In this document: positions 15,883-21,857 of the stretch, piece by piece
Position numbering within the stretch: the stretch's first letter is position 1
Layout: each line of letters starts with the position of its first letter
DNA from: a bacterium
Lineage (GTDB): Bacteria > Patescibacteriota > Microgenomatia > UBA1400 > PJMF01
Direction: 5' to 3'
DNA: 46,217 bases
Assembly: GCA_017431625.1 (NCBI GenBank)
Contig: JAFRKQ010000022.1
Span: 1 to 46,217, forward strand
Made by a program: the position numbers and the translations under genes
The notes under the pieces: generated by a model
What the model was told of the DNA's origin: nothing
Database searches by the model: none
What the model saw: the letters and a program-made list of their open reading frames with translations, nothing else

Positions 15883-16715
15883 CTGATTTGCCAATAATTT
15901 TTGAAGATAATGACTTGCTAGTCCTCAATAAGGCCGCGGGAGTGATTGTCAATCGCGCCACCAGTCACCAGCAAGTAAGCCTTCAAGACCAGGTGAGTAC
16001 CTATTTGGGCCTCACACCCCCACCACTGGGTCTACCGGCTCCAGACGAGTCGACGCCACCAGAGGTAGTTTTTGCTTTTCGTGCTGGTATGGTCCATCGC
16101 CTCGACAAAGATACGTCTGGCGTTATTTTATGGGCCAAAAATCCCCCGTCTCTGGCCAATTTATTGCGACAATTTCAGGCCCGCCAAGTCCACAAAACCT
16201 ATCTCTGCCTCGTGCATGGCCTCGAGCGCGAACGCGAAGGACGTATCAATCTCCCCCTTGATCGCGACCGCAAAAACCGGCAAATCATGAGCGTCTGCCC
16301 TACTGGCCGGTTCGCACTCACCACCTATGAGGTCATCAATTATTACCGCACATTTGACGCAAAGAGATTTTTAGCTATTTATCAGGAAAAATTTCCGGGT
16401 AAAAAGCTGACTGCCAACCGGCTGGCACAAATCTATCAAGGCTTTAGCCTCATGCGCGCGTGGCCACACACCGGCCGGACGCACCAGATTCGAGCGCACC
16501 TGACGCATCTGGGTCACCCGCTTGTGGGCGATGCGGCCTACCTGCCGCGACGCAAAGCCGCCCTTGACCACTGGTGGTGTCCGCGCCAGTTTCTGCATGC
16601 CGCCGACATCCAGCTGTGTCATCCGTTCACGGGCAGCCCCCTGCATTTTTCCGCACCGCTACCCGAGGACTTACAGTTGGCACTCACTTGGCTTAGTGAC
16701 CAGGAAAGCCTTTAA
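15879..16715 (+). CDS. RluA/RluD-family RNA pseudouridine synthase
   Basis: 278 aa. VHRLDKDTSGVILWAK is the catalytic motif II with the nucleophilic Asp. Motif I is FEDNDLLVLNKAAGVIVN, and motif III is HTGRTHQIRAHLTHLGHPLV. There is no N-terminal S4 domain, unlike full-length RluD. It converts uridine to pseudouridine in rRNA or tRNA; the site is unknown. It starts inside the lgt-like stop (ATGA) and is the end of a two-gene operon. Confidence 0.95.
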   Translation: MTDLPIIFEDNDLLVLNKAAGVIVNRATSHQQVSLQDQVSTYLGLTPPPLGLPAPDESTPPEVVFAFRAGMVHRLDKDTSGVILWAKNPPSLANLLRQFQARQVHKTYLCLVHGLEREREGRINLPLDRDRKNRQIMSVCPTGRFALTTYEVINYYRTFDAKRFLAIYQEKFPGKKLTANRLAQIYQGFSLMRAWPHTGRTHQIRAHLTHLGHPLVGDAAYLPRRKAALDHWWCPRQFLHAADIQLCHPFTGSPLHFSAPLPEDLQLALTWLSDQESL

Positions 16716-16717
16716 AT

Positions 16718-16742
16718 AATTATCGCATAATATGCGATAATT
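16718..16742. terminator. Perfect AT-rich palindrome after the pseudouridine synthase
   Basis: Eleven-bp stem AATTATCGCAT / ATGCGATAATT with a 3-nt loop, 2 nt after the stop codon. It may act as a weak terminator or 3' stabiliser. It contains the TGCGATAATT word seen in other intergenic palindromes here. Confidence 0.55.
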
Positions 16743-16760
16743 AATTGCATCGTCAAACTA

Positions 16761-16785
16761 AAAACGGCTCGTGTTGGCGAGCCGT
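16761..16785 (-). terminator. Terminator for minus-strand transcription
   Basis: Stem ACGGCTCG / CGAGCCGT with a 6-nt loop, followed by TTTTA on the minus strand. It would end the transcript carrying the genes at 17075 and 16830. Confidence 0.75.
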
Positions 16786-16829
16786 CGTGCGTGGACTGTC
16801 ATTTCCATTTTTCCAAAAAGGGGTGGGTG

Positions 16830-16928
16830 CTAGGTGTGCCCCAGAATCACCTTCATGATTTGTTTACTGATCCTTGCCTCCTTTTGGATAGCCAATTTGT
16901 CTTCTTGACTCAAGTTATTTTTTTTCAT
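16830..16928 (-). CDS. Possible 32-aa basic small protein
   Basis: MKKNNLSQEDKLAIQKEARI, then SKQIMKVILGHT, preceded by AGAAAG 6 nt before the ATG. It lies between the 68-aa gene and a minus-strand terminator, in a region otherwise without an explanation. Upstream is a perfect hairpin GTGAAGTG / CACTTCAC (17007-16981). No family recognised; could be chance. Confidence 0.35.
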   Translation of the reverse strand: MKKNNLSQEDKLAIQKEARISKQIMKVILGHT

Positions 16929-17074
16929 CTTATCTTTCTAGTTACTTTATATTTAATTATTTACTTAATAAGTTTTTTGCGTGAAGTGTTATCGGTGACC
17001 ACTTCACTCGATGATATTTTTACATTTTTTGCGTTTTATTCTTGCATGTTTATTATTTTGCCGGTGAAATAGGG

Positions 17075-17281
17075 CTAATTATACATCAAGAGTTTGTCAA
17101 GTCCGACGTGAATATTGGTGTGGCGATCTGAGCATTTGCTGATCAGCGCCAGACCACTCACGGGGAAAATGGCTTTGATCAACCAACGATCATGCACCAG
17201 TTGGTGTTTCCCCTCCGGACCGAAAAATATGTGCGGGTAACTAACTTGTTCCCCGACTTTGAATGGTACCTGACTGGACAT
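17075..17281 (-). CDS. Small orphan protein, 68 aa
   Basis: MSSQVPFKVGEQVSYPHIFF is followed by a mixed polar and hydrophobic region ending in VGLDKLLMYN. The beta-rich pattern (VGEQVSYP, WLIKAIFPVSGLALISK) would fit a small SH3-like barrel, which is only a guess. ATG 17281 has AAAGGAG 5 nt upstream. It lies at the 3' end of a long structured region with a strong promoter at 17744, so it may be expressed from a ~430-nt leader or from a nearer weak -10. Confidence 0.65.
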   Translation of the reverse strand: MSSQVPFKVGEQVSYPHIFFGPEGKHQLVHDRWLIKAIFPVSGLALISKCSDRHTNIHVGLDKLLMYN

Positions 17282-17289
17282 TCAGGCTC

Positions 17290-17709
17290 CTTTCTAAGTA
17301 TCCTCTAATTTGGATACGTTCGGCTTATCGGTAAAGCCGCTAACTTATACTATAATTAATAATCTGTTAAATAGCCTCAAACGGGTAAAAATACAAGGGG
17401 CTGTCCGAGCGATTCCTGGCGGCGATCAATAGTCATTGATGCTCGCTCAAGCTCGCTCCCCCTTGACCCTAATTCCTCAAGGTCAGACAAAGACATCTAT
17501 TTAATGGTGATTGCGACTAGCTGATCGATACCGTCTGGCATTTCACTCAAACGTAATGTACGAGTCAGCGGGTGTTCATCCCCGGTGAGCCAATCTCAAG
17601 TGTGACTGCTTGGCCGATAGTAGAGAGTGGTCCCTCTAAAAGCTACGAACCCGGCAGTGCACTTGTGACTGCATTTAGCTCTTTTTGTCTTTGTGTGATT
17701 TAAAGAACT
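17290..17709 (-). ncRNA. Candidate structured RNA or very long 5' leader, class unknown
   Basis: No credible ORF in about 420 nt, but a strong promoter and dense pairing on the minus strand. Examples are CAAGGGG...GAGCG paired with CGCTC...CCCCTTG (enclosing ATCAAT-GACT-ATTGAT), TGACC...GGTCA, GCAGT...ACTGC and AGAG...CTCT. Boundaries are approximate. A boxA-like GTTCTTTAAATCA starts at about +2. The plus strand also has a TATAAT (17350) and a hairpin ending in CTTTTTG near 17690, so a plus-strand RNA cannot be excluded. It does not match tmRNA, RNase P RNA or SRP RNA signatures I know. Confidence 0.45.
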
Positions 17710-17715
17710 GTTGTT

Positions 17716-17744
17716 ATTATAACACCTATCGGTCATTTTGTCAA
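17716..17744 (-). promoter_or_regulatory. Strong promoter of the structured RNA/leader
   Basis: TTGACA (17744-17739), 17-nt spacer, TATAAT (17721-17716). Expected start near 17709. Confidence 0.8.
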
Positions 17745-18083
17745 GGGTTTTTTGGCACTTTATAGGGTATTAGTTTAGAACCTTTAATATTTTACTCTAA
17801 CATCAATATTTTTTGCCATACTTGTATAATTTATGTTTTATAGGTCTAGCCTGGAGACATAATTATTGCCGCAAAATTACTCATAAATATTTACGTTAAT
17901 TACTACTATTTTCACGACTTTTGACCATCAGCAATCGCCGATATTTTCCTGGCTACTATTATAATAGTAGCTTTTATAGCCTTAAGGCACGTAAACATCA
18001 TTTTCACTGTTTCAATCGACCATTCACGCAAAATTTGCCCAAGATATAGCAATTTTGCCAGCTAGAATCGGGATAAACTGGTG
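17745..18083. other. AT-rich intergenic region, no gene seen
   Basis: Contains AACATCAATATTTTTTGCC (from about 17800), similar to the core and right-arm edge of the 80-bp repeat and possibly a remnant, a TATAAT near 17825, and CGCAAAATTTGC near 18028. Nothing stronger. Confidence 0.3.
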
Positions 18084-18096
18084 TATAATATCCCCT

Positions 18097-18552
18097 ATGG
18101 TTTCAATCGCTCATGCCACCACTGGTGCTTTTATTGCCGCTGTTTTGCCTTATCCCTGGGTCTATATTCCCTTGAGTCTGGCTTCGCATTTTGCTCTAGA
18201 CTTTGTCCGGCACTACGACATTGGTGTCGCTGCCAAAATTTATCACTACTCCAAAACCGAAATGATAGCTTGGGAGGCAGTGGATTTGCTCGTCAGCGTC
18301 CTAATGATTGCCCTTATTTGGCAGCAAACGTTCACCAACTACAATCCTCACCTTTGGATCGGCGCTTTTTTTGGCATTTTACCCGATATTTTGGAAACTA
18401 GTGACTACTTTTTTCACCAACCACTAAAAATTTTGCAACCAATCTACCACCTTCACGATGTTTTTCACCATTCTACCAGGCAATTTTGGTGGGGAGTCAT
18501 CCCTCAAATCATCTTAGTATCCACCATCGCGTTGGCCGCCAACTGGAGTTGA
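18097..18552 (+). CDS. YdjM/DUF457-like membrane protein
   Basis: 151 aa, about four membrane segments. MVSIAHATTGAFIAAVLP, SLASHFALDFVRH and GILPDILE with LHDVFHHSTRQFWWG provide the conserved His and Asp residues of the membrane-bound metal-dependent hydrolase group (YdjM/DUF457). Substrate unknown. ATG 18097 is exactly 7 nt after TATAAT (18084-18089), so leaderless; codons upstream of it in the frame are before the promoter. Its 3' end overlaps the convergent response-regulator gene by 49 nt. Confidence 0.75.
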   Translation: MVSIAHATTGAFIAAVLPYPWVYIPLSLASHFALDFVRHYDIGVAAKIYHYSKTEMIAWEAVDLLVSVLMIALIWQQTFTNYNPHLWIGAFFGILPDILETSDYFFHQPLKILQPIYHLHDVFHHSTRQFWWGVIPQIILVSTIALAANWS

Positions 18553-19205
18553 TAGCCAGAGCGATAATGAGCTCTCAGACGACTACGATGACGTCCAAGC
18601 TTGGCTCGTAGCCTAGAAATACGGATGGCAATGGCATTTTTGGTCATTTTCTCTCCACAACACCCGAGGTTATCGCGCAATTGCTCGGCCGACTTGATGC
18701 CACCCTGAGCCAAAAAAGCCAAAAGCTCGCTATCACTCGGAGGTAAACGGCGGCAGTGGCCATCGATAATCAACTCTGAGCGTGCTGGCAGAAAATATGC
18801 CGTCTCATCAATCTTAATAATTTCTTCGCGCCAACTATTATTGGCCAGCATTAGGCGTTTGGCTTTTTCTAGCAGCTCCACCGGCGAAAAAGGCTTGACC
18901 AAATAGTCAAAAACGCCGTCACGAAGGCCTGACTCCCGATCGGAGAGACTTCCCCAGCCACTCAGAATCAAATACTGACTCACCGGGGTAATTCCTATTC
19001 CTCGGCGTACCAGCTCCAGGCCATCACCGTCCGGGAGCTGTCGATCCAAAATCACCATATCATACTCGTTTTCGCGCAAAAGGTTTTTGGCCAGTACGAT
19101 CATGGGTGCGGTATCGCAGTGACAATCCAGATTTTTGGCCAGCATGGTCTCTAGACGCTGACAAAGAGCGGGATCATCTTCTATTAATAGTACCTGTCGT
19201 GCCAT
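18504..19205 (-). CDS. Two-component response regulator, OmpR-type
   Basis: 233 aa. Receiver domain: MARQVLLIEDDPALC (acidic pocket), MVILDRQLPDGDGLELV (phospho-acceptor Asp), LILSGWGSLSD (Ser/Thr switch) and DYLVKPFSPVELLEKA (Lys). The C-terminal winged helix has AIAIRISRLRAKLGRHRSRL and a GYQL end. No histidine kinase is present in the window. ATG 19205 with AGGA is preferred over a TTG 14 codons upstream. The stop lies within the 3' end of the convergent YdjM-like gene. Confidence 0.93.
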   Translation of the reverse strand: MARQVLLIEDDPALCQRLETMLAKNLDCHCDTAPMIVLAKNLLRENEYDMVILDRQLPDGDGLELVRRGIGITPVSQYLILSGWGSLSDRESGLRDGVFDYLVKPFSPVELLEKAKRLMLANNSWREEIIKIDETAYFLPARSELIIDGHCRRLPPSDSELLAFLAQGGIKSAEQLRDNLGCCGEKMTKNAIAIRISRLRAKLGRHRSRLRAHYRSGYQLQLAANAMVDTKMI

Positions 19206-19329
19206 TGTTATTATTCCTGCAGTTTTTGCGGTAAAATTGCCTGACAAAAACCTTATTTTTGTGATACAATACAGCTAATTATACCACAAATCTTTAAAAA
19301 ATACGAAAGAAAACCAAAAATAATTTGAT

Positions 19330-19400
19330 TCCCCGGTGGTGTAACGGCAGCACTACAGGTTCTGGCCCTGTTGATCCTGGTTCGAATCCAGGCTGGGGAT
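19330..19400 (+). tRNA. tRNA-Gln (anticodon CUG)
   Basis: Acceptor TCCCCGG / CTGGGGA, anticodon arm ACAGG-TTCTGGC-CCTGT giving CUG, T-arm CCTGGTTCGAATCCAGG. No encoded CCA. A dispersed repeat starts 16 nt later. Confidence 0.93.
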
Positions 19401-19416
19401 CACTAGTTGAGCGTGC

Positions 19417-19498
19417 TTTTGTACTCACATTGTACGCACAAAATAGAATAATAACTATACACCAATGTATTTTTGTGAGTACAAGAGGCTCACAAAAA
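19417..19498 (+). repeat. Modular palindromic repeat, copy 5
   Basis: Left arm GTACTCAC-ATT-GTACGCAC, right arm GTGAGTAC-AAG-AGGCTCAC, core with ATAATAACTATACACCAATG. It differs from copy 6 by one base over ~78 nt; the two are direct repeats on either side of a toxin-antitoxin pair. Confidence 0.95.
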
Positions 19499-19538
19499 AC
19501 TATCCCCAGAGCACCTGGTTTGTGGTATAATAAGAGCA

Positions 19539-19889
19539 ATGTTAAACACAATTAATCAATCTATCAATTCTTTTGACCCGTTGTTGCTTCGTTGTGTCCT
19601 CAGTCAAGAAAGTGAGCAACTGGAGCGAGCGCGTATGCTGCTTGAATACGATGACCATGATCTCGCCACCATGTTGCGACAAGCAATTAGCACTGTCTAT
19701 CCTCAGCTGGAAAATAGAGAGCGAGATCACGACTATAATCCGCACTCTCCCTGCCCACAAAACGTCGAGCAACTCAAAGCAGCGATCAACCTTGGCCTGG
19801 CAGACTACGAGGCCGGCAGAGTTTGTGATGCCAGCGACGTCCGGGCTGAATTAAGGGCCAAATTTCCAGATTTATGGCCTACAAAGTGA
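19539..19889 (+). CDS. Antitoxin of a ParE/RelE-type module
   Basis: 116 aa. The family is not recognised at the N-terminus. The C-terminal part, GLADYEAGRVCDASDVRAEL, has the Gly-x-(D/E)...ELRAK pattern of antitoxin tails that wrap a RelE/ParE toxin. Assigned mainly by position: the toxin ORF starts inside its last codons (16-nt overlap). ATG 19539 is exactly 7 nt after TATAAT (19526-19531), hence leaderless. Bracketed by near-identical repeats. Confidence 0.7.
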   Translation: MLNTINQSINSFDPLLLRCVLSQESEQLERARMLLEYDDHDLATMLRQAISTVYPQLENRERDHDYNPHSPCPQNVEQLKAAINLGLADYEAGRVCDASDVRAELRAKFPDLWPTK

Positions 19890-20203
19890 TATACACCCAA
19901 CAAGCAAGAAATGAGATCACTGGTTATGTCGACTATATTTTGGATGTCTTTCACAATCGCACGGCTGCCTATAAAAAAGCTCTTATACTTGATTCCATTA
20001 CTGACACACTGGCACAGCATCCACACTTAAGTCATCCATATGATGGTTTACTTTGGCATGACCAGCAACTGTATGCTTACTTAATTGATGTTTACCAGGT
20101 CTTACACATACCAGACGACGCCAAAAAGACCGTGACCGTCATTAGGGTTTTACATGCCGGTCAAGACCTGGCCACTCAACTAGCACAAACAAAAGCCTTA
20201 TAG
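19874..20203 (+). CDS. RelE/ParE-family toxin
   Basis: 109 aa. YKVIYTQQARNEITGYVDYI is the N-terminal strand-helix signature of the family, and TVTVIRVLHAGQDL matches the C-terminal IxRVxHxxRD pattern. Such toxins act on gyrase (ParE) or on ribosome-bound mRNA (RelE); which one cannot be told here. Translationally coupled to the antitoxin. Confidence 0.85.
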   Translation: MAYKVIYTQQARNEITGYVDYILDVFHNRTAAYKKALILDSITDTLAQHPHLSHPYDGLLWHDQQLYAYLIDVYQVLHIPDDAKKTVTVIRVLHAGQDLATQLAQTKAL

Positions 20204-20215
20204 TATTTACTATTA

Positions 20216-20294
20216 TTTTTGTACTCACATTGTACGCACAAAATAAAATAATAACTATACACCAATGTATTTTTGTGAGTACAAGAGGCTCACA
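20216..20294 (+). repeat. Modular palindromic repeat, copy 6
   Basis: Same arms as copy 5 (GTACTCAC-ATT-GTACGCAC and GTGAGTAC-AAG-AGGCTCAC). The outer end supplies the last Val codon and TGA stop of the minus-strand Nudix gene. Confidence 0.95.
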
Positions 20295-20772
20295 CTCGCT
20301 GGCGACGTTCCAGCTCTACCAAGGTTGTCAACACCGCTTGATACTCATCTGGTGCCGAGACTTTCATCGCCCCCAACGTCGATTCCAGTGTCTCCAGACT
20401 CACCCAGCGTGATTGCGCATATTTGGCCTTGGTCAGCATGATTTCTTGTGGCCGGCTTTGGTGCAAACGCGCCAAATAAAGTATCTGTGCCAATTGCTCG
20501 CCCCGATCTGAATTGAAATAACAAAGAACTGTCTGCACGCGCTCTGGCGTCACATCCACATGGAGTTTTTCTTTGATCACACGGCGCAAAGCCGTCTCCA
20601 AGTCCTCACCCAAACGAACGCGACCACTAGGCAACTCAAAGCTGCCCGGCAAAAAACGTCTCGTCTCGGCACGTTTGGCCACAAAAACACGGACGCGCTC
20701 ACCCGTATCGTCATAAATAAGTGCCCCAACACTAAGCGCCTGAGTTTTGATTGTCGATCGCCAAACAGTCAT
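20290..20772 (-). CDS. Nudix-fold protein with a degenerate Nudix box
   Basis: 160 aa. GRVRLGEDLETALRRVIKEK fits the start of the Nudix box (G-x5-E-x7-R), but the catalytic E after R is V, the second E of the EE pair is K and the following Gly is His. FLPGSFELPSG is the usual strand before the box. Hydrolase activity is therefore doubtful; it could be a binding protein, or use other residues. ATG 20772. The stop codon lies in the adjoining repeat. Confidence 0.8.
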   Translation of the reverse strand: MTVWRSTIKTQALSVGALIYDDTGERVRVFVAKRAETRRFLPGSFELPSGRVRLGEDLETALRRVIKEKLHVDVTPERVQTVLCYFNSDRGEQLAQILYLARLHQSRPQEIMLTKAKYAQSRWVSLETLESTLGAMKVSAPDEYQAVLTTLVELERRQRV

Positions 20773-20799
20773 AAGTCATTATAGCAATGTTTTACCCTC

Positions 20800-20828
20800 T
20801 TGACAAGACGTGACAAATATGATATAAT
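20800..20828 (+). promoter_or_regulatory. Strong promoter of the 106-aa orphan
   Basis: TTGACA (20800-20805), 17-nt spacer, TATAAT (20823-20828), with the same TATGATATAAT context as the promoters at 29668 and 35225. Short leader with a TTAG/CTAA hairpin. Confidence 0.85.
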
Positions 20829-20863
20829 ATAAATTAGTTTGATCTAATAAATGGAGACAACCT

Positions 20864-21184
20864 ATGCGCTACTATATCATCGAATTGCGTGGTAAAAATA
20901 AAACGACTCTTCCCGATTTTTCTTTGTTGCTCTACCGACTTGGTCAAAAAATCCGCCTTGAGTTGCGCTCACAGCAGCTTCCGAGTCCCTTTGTCTGTAC
21001 CGATCCCGATACAGGCGCCACGATGGGCCGGTTTTATTTGCAAACACCCAAGTCATGTCAACATCAATTAAATGACGTTTGTCAGCGTTTTGAGAATCAG
21101 TTTTCGCGCGATATTACCTGTCGTCTCCAGCAAACTAGTAATTGGCCACCTCAAACCCATAGTCCTTTGCCAGGGATGGTTTAA
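20864..21184 (+). CDS. Orphan protein, 106 aa
   Basis: Family not recognised. MRYYIIELRGKNKTTLPDFS opens a mixed alpha/beta domain; FSLLLYRLGQKIRLELRS looks like an amphipathic helix; the end is Pro-rich. Three Cys are spread along the chain. ATG 20864 has TGGAG 9 nt upstream. Strong promoter, so probably well expressed. Confidence 0.65.
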   Translation: MRYYIIELRGKNKTTLPDFSLLLYRLGQKIRLELRSQQLPSPFVCTDPDTGATMGRFYLQTPKSCQHQLNDVCQRFENQFSRDITCRLQQTSNWPPQTHSPLPGMV

Positions 21185-21814
21185 TCTCCATGATTCTTGC
21201 AAAATTCGCCATAATTTTATTATTGTGAGCTAGTTATATTTATATAATAAATATATTATAATTGCCAATAGTGAGCAACTGTACATAAATTGTGTACAAA
21301 AAACACGATGCCACTTCTTAGATTATTATTGACTGCGGTAATTATGCGTTAATAACTTAGCAGTCTTGACAATTTACTGCCAAGAAACAGCTGAAAATTA
21401 TTTATTTCTTATAAAGAAATCTTATGTTCCTTTACAACCAAAAGACCAATTGCCAAGGTGATCAAAGTCATTGTTAATAATAATTACACTACCACCCAAA
21501 AGACAACCAACGCTTGTTTTTGTCAATAAGTTATTGTTATCTGTTGCGCAGGCTCCAATTTGACTTATTTACGGGTCACTTTTCAAACCGATAAGTAATT
21601 ATATAATCACTCATCTTCTATTCAAGATGATCAAAAATTTTTAACTTTTTACCAAAATATAATTGATTTATCAGATAAAATATCTAGACATAGTGACTAG
21701 CAGTCTCAGACTACTACTGCTAAATACAAAATTAATTACAGCCGATAGTAAATTATTAGTAAAAACTAGCACTTTACGGCAAAAAGCCAAACATACCCGC
21801 TACTTTTCGGGCAC
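21185..21814. other. AT-rich intergenic region, no gene seen
   Basis: 630 nt with short inverted repeats (TGTACA-N7-TGTACA near 21280, TTTCTT/AAGAAA near 21415) and a lone TTGACA near 21364 without a good -10. I see no DnaA-box cluster, no tRNA and no conserved ORF. TGTGTACAAAAAAC may be a remnant of the 80-bp repeat. Confidence 0.35.
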
Positions 21815-21842
21815 AAAAAAGCCCCTAGTAATTACTAGAGGC
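21815..21842 (-). terminator. leuS terminator
   Basis: On the minus strand GCCTCTAGT / ACTAGGGGC with wobble pairs, then TTTTTT, just after the leuS stop. Confidence 0.8.
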
Positions 21843-21857
21843 AATTAATCTGAGTGC

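Noticed and set aside
16791-17072. Plus-strand ORF of 93 aa with hydrophobic runs
   Set aside because: GTG start without RBS in AT-rich DNA; the opposite strand has SD-led small ORFs and a matching terminator.
17290-17709. tmRNA, RNase P RNA or SRP RNA
   Set aside because: No tRNA-like T-loop end, tag reading frame, GAAAGTCC/ACAGAA core or SRP tetraloop signature found on either strand.
21185-21814. Replication origin
   Set aside because: AT-rich, but no cluster of DnaA boxes (TTATCCACA-like) and no dnaA/dnaN/rpmH neighbourhood.
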